Shown piece after piece: positions 14,823 through 21,560 of a DNA stretch of 28,253 nucleotides. The position numbers were made by a program, and so were the translations under genes. This DNA is from Planctomycetota bacterium (GTDB lineage: Bacteria > Planctomycetota > Planctomycetia > Pirellulales > Lacipirellulaceae), in NCBI GenBank assembly GCA_022614705.1, contig JAKEIB010000075.1, positions 1 to 28,253 on the forward strand, read 5' to 3'. Every line of letters starts with the position of its first letter. The stretch's first letter is position 1. The notes under the pieces are model-generated. The model made no database searches and was not told the origin of the DNA. It worked only from the letters and a program-made list of their open reading frames with translations.

Positions 14823-15041
14823 ATGGCCATGCAAGACATTCTCGCCATCCTGATTGTCATCGCTGCCGCCGGCTTCCTCGCTCGCCGCGCCTGGCAGCGC
14901 CTCATCCGCCGCCGCACCGGCGCATGCGATTCGTGTTCCAATTGCAATTCGTCCAACACCCTCAGCACTCAACCGCTGGTAACCATTTCGGAAATCATGC
15001 CTCCCGCGAAGGCGCAAAGGCGCGAAGAAGTCCGAATGTGA
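14823..15041 (+). CDS. FeoB-associated Cys-rich membrane protein
   Basis: A 72-residue protein with one N-terminal transmembrane helix (DILAILIVIAAAGFLARRAW) followed by a basic stretch and a Cys cluster (GACDSCSNCNSS). This layout, right after feoB, is that of the small FeoB-associated Cys-rich membrane proteins (FeoC-like in position), which may help handle Fe(II). The ATG at 14823 is chosen over the open frame to 14793, which runs through a repeat. The last codons (PPAKAQRREEVRM) come from the left arm of a palindromic repeat, so the natural C-terminus may have been extended by it. Confidence 0.75.
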   Translation: MAMQDILAILIVIAAAGFLARRAWQRLIRRRTGACDSCSNCNSSNTLSTQPLVTISEIMPPAKAQRREEVRM

Positions 15042-15084
15042 AGCTCGTTATCAAATCAACTTTGCGCCTTAGCGCCTTTGCGTG
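15005..15084. repeat. Palindromic repeat GCGCAAAGGCGC family
   Basis: The left arm CGCGAAGGCGCAAAGGCGCG (15005-15024) pairs with TTTGCGCCTTAGCGCCTTTG (15061-15080) with a few mismatches. It overlaps the 3' end of the Cys-rich membrane protein gene and stops about 10 bp before the mutY ATG. In style it resembles the long palindromes at 5633 and 12374. Confidence 0.75.
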
Positions 15085-15094
15085 AGTTTCTTCG

Positions 15095-16216
15095 ATGCCC
15101 ATCGCGACGGATCGCAGTTCGGCAGCTCGGCGCGACATTGGTCATTTCTCAGCCGCGCACAAGCAATCGATCCGGCGTAAGCTCCTGGCGTGGTACGCCA
15201 AGCACGCCCGCGATTTGCCCTGGCGCCGCTCGCGCGATCCGTACCGCGTGTGGATCAGCGAGATCATGCTGCAACAGACGCAGGTGGCGACGGTCCGCAA
15301 TTACTTCTCGCGATTCGTCCGCACCTTCCCAAATGTGCGCCGGCTGGCGGCCGCCGATGAGCAGGCAGTTCTCCGACTGTGGGAAGGCCTCGGCTATTAC
15401 CGCCGCGCGCGGCAGCTACACGCTGCGGCACGGAAAATCGTCAGTGAACACGCCGGCCAATTTCCCCAGTCGGTCGACGAGCTGCGCGAACTGCCCGGCA
15501 TCGGCCGGTACACGGCTGGCGCGATTGCCTCGATCGCATTCGACCAGCGCGCACCGATTCTGGAAGCCAATACAATACGACTGTTGAGCCGGCTGATCGG
15601 TTATCGCGACGACCCGCAATCATCCGCCGGGCAACGTGTACTTTGGCAAGTCGCCGAAGACATTTTGCCGCAAAGGAATGCGGCCCAATTCAACCAGGCC
15701 CTGATGGAGCTAGGGTCGCTCGTCTGCACGCCGAGCGAACCTAAATGCGATGCATGCCCTCTCTCTAGCCTGTGTGCGGCTAGCGCGGCCGGTATACAGC
15801 ACGAAATCCCGCGACCCAAATCGCGGCAGATATACACCGAAGTGCGTGAAGCGGCTGTCGTCGTCCGTCGCAATGGCCGCGTGCTGATGCGGCAATGTGC
15901 GCCGAACGAGCGCTGGGCCGGCCTGTGGGACTTTCCAAGATTTGAGCTCGAAGCCGATGGCCCGCTGTTCGCCGCGGAGGAACTCATGAATAAACTTCGT
16001 GCTCAGACCGGCATAATATGCGGGCCGCCAACTCTGCTGAAAACAATTCGCCACGGTGTCACACGCTATCGTATCATGCTTGATTGCTATCATGCGCCGT
16101 ACCTCGCGGGACGCGTCAATGCTTCTAACGGCGCGGTGGTTCGCTGGGTTCCGGTTGCCGAATTGCCGGCCCTGCCGCTCAGCACGACCGGCCGGCGAAT
16201 TGTGAGCCTTGTTTAG
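15095..16216 (+). CDS. mutY: A/G-specific adenine glycosylase (MutY), altered active site
   Basis: A base-excision repair enzyme that removes adenine paired with 8-oxoguanine. The 373-residue protein has the helix-hairpin-helix glycosylase domain: ISEIMLQQTQV with catalytic E56, LWEGLGYYRRARQLHAAA, the LPGIGRYTAGAIAS hairpin, the 4Fe-4S ligands C211, C218, C221, C227, and a C-terminal NUDIX-like domain (GLWDFPRFELE). Two functional positions differ from E. coli by gapless comparison. The catalytic Asp138 of PILDGNV is E157 (PILEANT), and the 8-oxoG-sensing FSH loop (residues 307-309) is V-T-R (322-324). The fold, cluster and remaining motifs are intact, so it may be a lineage-specific variant rather than a dead enzyme. 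Confidence 0.93.
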   Translation: MPIATDRSSAARRDIGHFSAAHKQSIRRKLLAWYAKHARDLPWRRSRDPYRVWISEIMLQQTQVATVRNYFSRFVRTFPNVRRLAAADEQAVLRLWEGLGYYRRARQLHAAARKIVSEHAGQFPQSVDELRELPGIGRYTAGAIASIAFDQRAPILEANTIRLLSRLIGYRDDPQSSAGQRVLWQVAEDILPQRNAAQFNQALMELGSLVCTPSEPKCDACPLSSLCAASAAGIQHEIPRPKSRQIYTEVREAAVVVRRNGRVLMRQCAPNERWAGLWDFPRFELEADGPLFAAEELMNKLRAQTGIICGPPTLLKTIRHGVTRYRIMLDCYHAPYLAGRVNASNGAVVRWVPVAELPALPLSTTGRRIVSLV

Positions 16217-16228
16217 CCGAGAGCGCCT

Positions 16229-16450
16229 ATGTGCCAGACTCAATTGCCTCCCGAAATCCGAGATCTACCCATCGCCGCGAGACTTCAGCTCATGGAGGAG
16301 ATCTGGGAGAGCATTCTGGAAGACAGTGGCCACTTCCGTCTGACCGAAACTCAAAGGTCGGAACTCGATCGGAGAATTGCCGCTCATGAATTGGATCCAC
16401 ATCGAAGCGCGCCGTGGGATGAAGTGAAGAAGCGACTTCTGGATGAATAG
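16229..16450 (+). CDS. Addiction-module antitoxin-like protein (orphan)
   Basis: A 73-residue protein reading IRDLPIAARLQLMEEIWESILEDSG, then LTETQRSELDRRIAAHELDP, then PWDEVKKRLLDE. This matches the short addiction-module antitoxin family usually paired with a ParE/RelE-type toxin. No toxin gene follows; the MATE gene begins 42 bp later. It starts 13 bp after mutY and may be read from the same transcript. It could be an orphan remnant or may act with a toxin encoded elsewhere. Confidence 0.8.
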   Translation: MCQTQLPPEIRDLPIAARLQLMEEIWESILEDSGHFRLTETQRSELDRRIAAHELDPHRSAPWDEVKKRLLDE

Positions 16451-16491
16451 GAATTAGGCGTCAGGCTGTATCGCGCTTTGCCGCTCCCACC

Positions 16492-17886
16492 ATGTCCAGC
16501 TCCTTCGTCGATTCGCCCGGCACGTTCCGCCCCATGCTGCGGCTAACGTTGCCGGTGCTCGTGGAGCAGATGCTACATCTATTGGTGGGGCTGACGGACC
16601 TGTGGCTGGCCGGCAATTTTCTGCCCGGCGAAGCCTACGTCGCCGCCATGACGCTGATGATTTACGCCCTGTGGCTGGTGGGCAACGTGTTCGGCTTCGT
16701 CGCAGTCGGTTCGACCGCGCTCACGGCACGCTTTGTCGGCGCGGGCGACCGGGAGATGGCCAACCGCGTGATGAATCAGTCGATGACCAGCGGCCTGATT
16801 TGGACGGCCGCGTTGATCGGCGTCGCCTTGCCGCTGGCCCGCTATTTTCCGCTGGTGATGGGTTTGGACGGGTTGGCCGCGTCGGCCGCCCATCAATACC
16901 TCGTCATTGAGCTGTGCGTATTGCCGGCGGTCATGGTTGAGCGCGTGGCCGTTGCCTGTCTGCGCGGCGCGGGCGACATGGTCAGCGGACTGGTGGTGAT
17001 GGCGATCGTAAACGCAATCAACATGGTCCTCAGCTACGCCCTTTGCAGCGGCTTCGGACCCTTGCCCGCGCTCGGCTGGACTGGCATCGCGGTGGGCACC
17101 GCGATCGGACATTGCTGCGGGGCCACAATCCTCGTCGCGCTTTTGGCCGGCGGCCGAGCCGGCTTTCACCTGCGGCTCGAGACAATGCGGCCCGATTTCG
17201 ACCTTATTCGCCGCATTCTGCGGATCGGGATCCCCGGCGGCATCGACGTGATTCTCGTCAGCGTTTGCCATCTGGTTTACCTGCGAATCGTGCTGTCGCT
17301 GGGCGACGTGGCCGCCGCCGCGCACGGCGTGGCGATCCAAGTCGAAGCGCTGGGATACATGCCGGGCGGCGCATTTCAGATCTCGGCCGCGACCATGGCC
17401 GGGCAATACTTGGGCGCACGCGACCTGGTTCGGGCAAGGCACAGCGTGGTCATGGCGTGCGCAGTCGCCACGTCGATCATGGTCGTGGCCGGCGCCATTT
17501 TTTACGTGGCGGCGACTCCCTTGGCATCGTTCTTCCTCGGTGGCCGTCAAATCGAGGTCGTGCCGCTGGCCGCCCATCTGCTGCGGATCGTCGCGTTCGC
17601 CATGGCGCCGCTGGCCATTTTGATGGTGCTCATCGGCGCGCTGCGCGGCGCGGGCGACACGCGCTGGCCGCTCGCGCTCAATTTGCTCGGGATCTTGCTA
17701 CTTCGTGTGCCGCTGGCGATGTTCCTGGCCTATTCGATCGTGCCACTGCCTTGGGGCGGATCGCTCCCTGGCGCGGGATTGGGCGTCGTCGGCGCATGGT
17801 ACGGCGCGGTGATCGACATTGTCGTCCGCTGCGGCCTGCTGATTGCCCGATTCCGGCACGATGCATGGCAACGCATCGATGTGTAG
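16492..17886 (+). CDS. MATE-family multidrug/Na+ efflux transporter
   Basis: An integral inner-membrane exporter of 464 residues with the usual twelve hydrophobic segments in two homologous halves. Hallmarks include LTLPVLVEQMLHLLVGLTDLWLAGNF near the N-terminus, the RGAGDMVSG turn in the first half and its counterpart RGAGDTRWP in the second, and AAHGVAIQVEALGYMPGGAFQISAATMAGQYLGA in the middle. NorM-like members expel cationic drugs by Na+ or H+ antiport; the substrate here is unknown. The open frame starts cleanly at ATG 16492 and runs without a break. No linked regulator is present. Confidence 0.93.
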   Translation: MSSSFVDSPGTFRPMLRLTLPVLVEQMLHLLVGLTDLWLAGNFLPGEAYVAAMTLMIYALWLVGNVFGFVAVGSTALTARFVGAGDREMANRVMNQSMTSGLIWTAALIGVALPLARYFPLVMGLDGLAASAAHQYLVIELCVLPAVMVERVAVACLRGAGDMVSGLVVMAIVNAINMVLSYALCSGFGPLPALGWTGIAVGTAIGHCCGATILVALLAGGRAGFHLRLETMRPDFDLIRRILRIGIPGGIDVILVSVCHLVYLRIVLSLGDVAAAAHGVAIQVEALGYMPGGAFQISAATMAGQYLGARDLVRARHSVVMACAVATSIMVVAGAIFYVAATPLASFFLGGRQIEVVPLAAHLLRIVAFAMAPLAILMVLIGALRGAGDTRWPLALNLLGILLLRVPLAMFLAYSIVPLPWGGSLPGAGLGVVGAWYGAVIDIVVRCGLLIARFRHDAWQRIDV

Positions 17887-17942
17887 GCGTCTATCTGCCC
17901 GCACCGGCGTTTCAGTAAATTGTCGCAAAGAGAGAGCGACCA

Positions 17943-18095
17943 TTACAGCTCACGACGACGTCGCCGCCGGATTGGCAACATGAACAAGCCGGCCATCGCA
18001 AACATCGCAAGCGAGGCGGGCTCCGGCACCTCGAGCGTCATATTGTCGATGAGCGTCGGCAGGCCATCTGACACGCCGATAATGCTCGCGGCGGT
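17943..18095 (-). pseudogene. C-terminal relic of a PEP-CTERM protein
   Basis: Not in the usual gene calls. On the minus strand the frame from 18095 to the TAA at 17945-17943 reads ASIIGVSDGLPTLIDNMTLE followed by VPEPASLAMFAMAGLFM and LPIRRRRRREL. That is a complete PEP-CTERM sorting tail: a VPEP motif, a hydrophobic helix and an Arg cluster. Upstream the frame hits a TAG (18098-18096) and becomes unrelated sequence, so only the tail of an exported protein survives. The intact relative at 18261-19433 lies just beyond, on the same strand. Confidence 0.8.
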
Positions 18096-18236
18096 CTAGT
18101 AAGCGACGCCTATCTCGCGGCCACAGCCATCGAGATTGGCGCGGAGTTGGTGACCGCCGACCGAGGTTTTGGCCGCTGGCCTGGACTTCGCCGGCGGCAT
18201 CCATTGGATGACCAGACACGAAAGCGGCGGGGATGA
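18072..18236 (+). pseudogene. C-terminal relic of a VapC (PIN-domain) toxin
   Basis: On the plus strand a short frame ending at TGA 18234-18236 reads GLVSDAYLAATAIEIGAELV followed by TADRGFGRWPGLRRRHPLDD. DAYLAA...GAELVT.DRGF.R.PGLR is the conserved C-terminal part of VapC PIN-domain ribonucleases. There is no N-terminal part with the first catalytic Asp, and a stop lies just upstream (18069-18071). It abuts and slightly overlaps the PEP-CTERM relic on the other strand, so the region is a junction of two decayed genes. Confidence 0.75.
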
Positions 18237-18275
18237 AACCCGCTGCTCGCTTGTTGATTCCTAGAGCCGCGACCG
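18221..18275 (-). terminator. Repeat-derived hairpin after the PEP-CTERM gene
   Basis: AGCGGCGGG (18223-18231) pairs with CCCGCTGCT (18239-18247) with one mismatch. On the minus strand it is followed by a short T-rich stretch, a weak Rho-independent terminator for the gene ending at 18261. The 55-bp segment is homologous to 19573-19640, including the CCGCGACC block that encodes the last residues of the PEP-CTERM protein. Confidence 0.55.
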
Positions 18276-19433
18276 GGGGTGTACGGCGTAGTCGGATAGC
18301 CTGCGTCCGCGGCGAGCGAGTGCCATGATCGCCGACGCGGAGGCGAGCAGGGCCAAGCTGGATGGCTCCGGGATGGGTGTCCAGAGGACGGCGTATGGCA
18401 GGAAGTTTGCATCAATGGCCGCGCCGACGATGTTGCCGTCAGCGGAAATATCGTAAGCGTAGGACGATGTAAATGTGATCCCTGTGCTGCTCAGGAACGG
18501 ATGCAGGTCGATGGTGCTGACCGCGGTGCCTTTCCATAACAGGGCATGCATGTTGTCGCCCGTCGCTGGACCGCGGCCATAACCGATCTGGCTGGTGCCT
18601 GCCACATCCTCAGCACGGGACTCAAGAAAGCCGACCGGATGCAAATCGACGGCTGTGGCCGCGCTACCGCTCCATAACAAGGCGTGCTCACTGCCGCCGG
18701 TTGACGGTCCAAGGCCATAACCGACTTGGATTGCGCTTGAAACGCCATTCGCATACGAGTTGCTAAAGCCTGCCGGATTCAAGTCGACGGCGCTGGCCGC
18801 GGTGCCGTTCCACAGCAACGCATGATAGTTGCTTCCGGTTACCGGGCCGCTACCGTAACCAACCTGAGCTGCGCCCCAGACATCGTTGGCGAGCGACGTG
18901 GTGAACCCCGCAGGATTTAAGTCGACGAAGCTTGCCGCGTTGCCTCTCCAAAGCAGCGCGTGCCTTTGAAAGCCGCTGCCCACAATCCGATCGCCATAAC
19001 CCACTTGGCTTTCGTCCCAGATACCGGTGGCATATGTGCCGACAAAGCCAGGCGGATGCAAGTCGACCACACTCGCTGCGGTACCGTTCCACAACAGCGC
19101 ATGATCGCGAAAGCTAGTCGCTTGGCCGTAGCCGTCTCCCACCTGGCGTGATCCGAAGGTAGCAAAGGCGTTGGTCACCCAAAAACCTGGCGGAGTTAAG
19201 TCGACCCCGCTCGCCGCAGTGCCGTTCCACAAGTAGGCGCGTGTATTATTGCCAGTCGCCGGACCGCGACCATTGCCGACCTGGCTCGAGCCCGCAACTC
19301 CAAAGGCAGCGGAATACAAGATACCTGGTGAATTCAGCAGCGTTGCGGTGTACGTGACCGCGCAAGCGGCGGGGCTCGACATTCCTATGGCCAAGAAGAT
19401 CAACGCTGCGCGGACTGCCTGAGTCATGAGCAT
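18261..19433 (-). CDS. PEP-CTERM protein with about six HAF-like tandem repeats
   Basis: An exported surface protein of 390 residues. It begins with a signal peptide (QAVRAALIFLAIGMSSPAACA). Six imperfect repeats of about 46 residues follow, each with a core like S.QVGYG......HALLWNGTAAS.VDLHP and a starting GF, plus a degenerate seventh; the pattern recalls the HAF extracellular repeat and may fold as a beta-propeller. Near residue 355 comes the sorting tail: PEPSSLALLASASAIMALA and RRGRR. A further 12 residues (LSDYAVHPRSRL), partly encoded by a palindromic repeat, lie beyond the usual end. The exosortase at 24084-25100 should cleave at the PEP motif and pass the protein to the envelope. 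ATG 19427 is an alternative start. Ligand and function are unknown. Confidence 0.85.
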   Translation of the reverse strand: MLMTQAVRAALIFLAIGMSSPAACAVTYTATLLNSPGILYSAAFGVAGSSQVGNGRGPATGNNTRAYLWNGTAASGVDLTPPGFWVTNAFATFGSRQVGDGYGQATSFRDHALLWNGTAASVVDLHPPGFVGTYATGIWDESQVGYGDRIVGSGFQRHALLWRGNAASFVDLNPAGFTTSLANDVWGAAQVGYGSGPVTGSNYHALLWNGTAASAVDLNPAGFSNSYANGVSSAIQVGYGLGPSTGGSEHALLWSGSAATAVDLHPVGFLESRAEDVAGTSQIGYGRGPATGDNMHALLWKGTAVSTIDLHPFLSSTGITFTSSYAYDISADGNIVGAAIDANFLPYAVLWTPIPEPSSLALLASASAIMALARRGRRLSDYAVHPRSRL

Positions 19434-19509
19434 ACCCTAGTGGATGTCTCTTGCCGGACGGGGCATCGTCCTACGGTGGGCAATATCGATCGACCGCTGG
19501 TATGGTCCG

Positions 19510-19538
19510 ATTCTAATTGCGCCGCGGCTGGATTGAAA
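19510..19538 (-). promoter_or_regulatory. Possible sigma70-like promoter of the PEP-CTERM gene
   Basis: On the minus strand TTTCAA (19538-19533) and TAGAAT (19515-19510) are 17 bp apart, about 75 bp upstream of the ATG at 19433. The -10 is good and the -35 poor, so this is a tentative call. Confidence 0.4.
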
Positions 19539-19569
19539 GGATTTTGCCGCTGGCGATTGAGGGACCGAC

Positions 19570-19599
19570 AAAAAAGCGGCGGGGATGAACCCCGCCGCT
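19570..19599 (-). terminator. Rho-independent terminator of glnA
   Basis: On the minus strand AGCGGCGGGG-ttcat-CCCCGCCGCT is a perfect 10-bp GC-rich stem followed by a six-T run, about 52 bp after the glnA stop codon. The segment also belongs to the repeat family at 18221-18275. Confidence 0.85.
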
Positions 19600-19640
19600 G
19601 GCTATTGGCATCGGAACCGCGACCAGCGGTCGCGGCTTTA
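19573..19640. repeat. Dispersed repeat with GCGGCGGGG hairpin and CCGCGACC palindrome
   Basis: Two palindromes in series: the terminator stem at 19575-19599, then CCGCGACCAGCGGTCGCGG followed by CTTTATGC at 19616-19641. The first half recurs at 18221-18275 and the second at 21389-21416 and 21470-21496, so the unit is modular. Confidence 0.75.
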
Positions 19641-19650
19641 TGCCAATCGA

Positions 19651-21087
19651 TTACATGTCATAGTACAAGCAGAATTCGTACGGGTGCGGGCGGAGGGCCA
19701 TCGCATCGACTTCGTTCTTGCTCTTGTAGCTGATCCAGGTGTTGATCACGTCCTCGGTGAACACGTCGCCGCGCAAGAGGAACTCGTGATCCTTGGCCAG
19801 CGCGGTCAGCGCATCGCCGAGCGAGCCGGGCGTCTTGGGCACCTCGGCCAGCTCTTCCGGCGCCAGGTCATAGATGTCCTTATCGAGCGGCTCGCCCGGA
19901 TGGATTTTGTTCTGGATGCCATCCAGCGCGGCCATCATCAGAGCGGCAAATGTCAGGTACGGATTGCAGCTCGGGTCGGGGCAGCGGAACTCGACGCGCT
20001 TACTCTTCGGGCTCGGGCTGTACATCGGAATGCGGCAGCAGGCGGAGCGGTTCCGCTGCGAGTACGCCAGGTTCACCGGCGCTTCGTAGCCCGGCACCAA
20101 CCGCTTGTAGCTGTTGGTGGTGGGGCAGCAAATCGCCAAGAGCGCTGGGGCGTGCTTGAGGATGCCGCCAATGGCGAACAAGCCCATCTCGCTGAGGCCG
20201 GCGTAGCCGTTGCCGGCAAACAGCGGCTTGTCGCCCTTCCAGAACGAGATGTGCGTGTGCATCCCGGAGCCGTTATCTGCAAACAGCGGCTTGGGCATGA
20301 ACGTCACCGTTTTGTTGTACTTCTTGGCGACGTTCTTGATGATGTACTTGTACAAGCACATGTTGTCGCCCATCCTCACGAGATCAGCGAACTTGAGGTC
20401 GATTTCGGCCTGGCCGGCGGTGCCGACCTCATGATGTTGTGCCTCGACGCTCAGGCCGCACTCGATCATCGTGAGCATCATCTCGTTGCGGATGTCCATG
20501 AGGGCGTCGGCCGGCGGCACGGGGAAGTAACCTTCCTTGTGGCGCAGTTTGTAGCCCAGGTTCGGCCCCATGCCCTTGGCCCGGTAATCGGTGCCGCGGT
20601 TCCATTGGCCTTCCTCGCTGTCGATGTAGTAGAAGCCGCTGTTGGACGTCTGGTCGTAGCGGATGTCGTCGAAGATGAAGAACTCGGCTTCTGGCCCCAG
20701 GTAACAGGTGTCGGCCACGCCGGTGCTCTTGAGATAATTCACCGCTTTGCGCGCGACGTTGCGCGGATCGCGCGTATAATCCTCGCGCGTAATCGGGTCC
20801 TGCACGTTGCAGATGATCGCCAGCGTCGGAATTTCGGTAAACGGATCGACAAACGCCGTGTCGGCAACCGGCAACAGGAGCATGTCGCTTTCGTTGATCG
20901 CCTGCCAGCCGCGGATGCTGGAGCCGTCGAAGCCCAGCCCGTCCTCGAACACTTCCTCGTCGAGCTTGTCGACAGGAATCGTGAAGTGTTGCCAGATGCC
21001 CGGGAAGTCCATGAATCGCAGATCGACTGCCTTGATGTCCCGTTCGCGGCACATCGCCAGGACCGTTTGAGGGGTCATTGCTGCCAT
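19651..21087 (-). CDS. glnA: Glutamine synthetase, type I
   Basis: Makes glutamine from glutamate, ammonia and ATP, the main entry of nitrogen into metabolism; a cytoplasmic dodecamer. The 478-residue protein from ATG 21087 (alternative ATG 21078) has the N-terminal beta-grasp part with FEDGLGFDGSSIRGW, the ATP/metal motifs GPEAEFFIFD and NGSGMHTHISFWKG, the NRSACCRIP segment (usually NRSASIRIP), and VEFRCPDPSCNPYLTFAA. Tyr406 in KDIYDLAPEEL is the adenylylation-loop Tyr of GSI-beta enzymes, suggesting covalent control. A strong terminator follows (19570-19599), and a second terminator-like hairpin sits in the leader (21217-21264). Confidence 0.97.
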   Translation of the reverse strand: MAAMTPQTVLAMCRERDIKAVDLRFMDFPGIWQHFTIPVDKLDEEVFEDGLGFDGSSIRGWQAINESDMLLLPVADTAFVDPFTEIPTLAIICNVQDPITREDYTRDPRNVARKAVNYLKSTGVADTCYLGPEAEFFIFDDIRYDQTSNSGFYYIDSEEGQWNRGTDYRAKGMGPNLGYKLRHKEGYFPVPPADALMDIRNEMMLTMIECGLSVEAQHHEVGTAGQAEIDLKFADLVRMGDNMCLYKYIIKNVAKKYNKTVTFMPKPLFADNGSGMHTHISFWKGDKPLFAGNGYAGLSEMGLFAIGGILKHAPALLAICCPTTNSYKRLVPGYEAPVNLAYSQRNRSACCRIPMYSPSPKSKRVEFRCPDPSCNPYLTFAALMMAALDGIQNKIHPGEPLDKDIYDLAPEELAEVPKTPGSLGDALTALAKDHEFLLRGDVFTEDVINTWISYKSKNEVDAMALRPHPYEFCLYYDM

Positions 21088-21129
21088 GAGTGAATGTCTC
21101 CAATACCAGAAGGGTGAGTAGGTGAGTAT

Positions 21130-21200
21130 TGTAGCTGGCCTTGGACAAGGTCGACCGCCGAGCGCCTGAGCGGCGGCCGGGGTCACAGACCCCAGCTACA
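21130..21200. repeat. Triple-hairpin repeat in the glnA leader
   Basis: The outer arms TGTAGCTGG (21130-21138) and CCAGCTACA (21192-21200) enclose further short palindromes, including the GGGGTCACAGACCCC core. It is homologous to the element at 1252-1314 before the kinase gene. Confidence 0.75.
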
Positions 21201-21216
21201 GTACTCACCTGACATG

Positions 21217-21264
21217 AAAAAGGCGGTCCGCTGCAGTCGACCGAGCCGACTGCGGTGACCGCCT
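21217..21264 (-). promoter_or_regulatory. Terminator-like hairpin upstream of glnA, possible attenuator
   Basis: On the minus strand AGGCGGTC and GACCGCCT form the base, and GCAGTCG and CGACTGC the top, of a long stem around a 7-nt loop, followed directly by five T. It lies about 130-180 nt upstream of the glnA ATG and after the terminator of the next gene upstream. It therefore either ends a small RNA read from about 21265-21490 or controls glnA by early termination. No antiterminator could be identified by eye. Confidence 0.6.
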
Positions 21265-21388
21265 GGAACCCGACATCCTAACGAATGATGGGCGGGTTGA
21301 AAACTGGCTGCAAGCCAAAATTTTCCCGGAACTGGTCGATGCGCGACCAGTTTTCCCGAAGCGTCATCCGAGCGACCCGCGCCAGCAC

Positions 21389-21496
21389 GCATAAAGCCGC
21401 GACCGCCGGTCGCGGAAAATGCGCTATCTCACAAGAAACTACCGCCGTTTCACGAGTGCGACTCCCTCTCCGCGACCAGCGGTCGCGGCTTTATGC
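21389..21496. repeat. Inverted pair of GCATAAAGCCGCGACC repeats
   Basis: GCATAAAGCCGCGACC followed by a CGGTCGCGG palindrome (21389-21416) is mirrored by CCGCGACCAGCGGTCGCGGC followed by TTTATGC (21470-21496), giving a hairpin with about 53 nt between. Each arm is itself palindromic. The same unit is found at 19616-19641. A separate hairpin AACTGGTCG-atgcg-CGACCAGTT lies nearby at 21330-21352. No gene is evident between 21265 and 21496. Confidence 0.8.
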
Positions 21497-21529
21497 AAAA
21501 AACGGCACCGGCTTTTGAGCCGGTGCCGT
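21497..21529 (-). terminator. Rho-independent terminator of the Wzc-like gene
   Basis: On the minus strand ACGGCACCGGCT-caaa-AGCCGGTGCCGT is a perfect 12-bp stem with a 4-nt loop followed by T6, about 32 bp after the stop codon at 21561. Confidence 0.93.
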
Positions 21530-21560
21530 GACTCGATGATGAGCCCGTAGGTGGTGCGAA

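Noticed and set aside
16579..17577. A 332-codon minus-strand frame opposite the MATE gene
   Set aside because: Composition is His/Arg/Gly-rich without hydrophobic order; a shadow of the transporter frame.
17950..18219. An 89-codon minus-strand frame across the relic region
   Set aside because: A different frame of the same strand gives the clear PEP-CTERM tail, and the plus strand gives the VapC fragment, so this frame is incidental.
19585..21093. A 502-codon plus-strand open frame opposite glnA
   Set aside because: It is the antisense of a certain glutamine synthetase gene in GC-rich DNA; its translation has no domain signature and is biased to residues expected from mirrored codons.
21183..21392. 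A 69-codon minus-strand frame between the Wzc-like gene and glnA
   Set aside because: It crosses the terminator-like hairpin and repeat sequences and has no coding signature.
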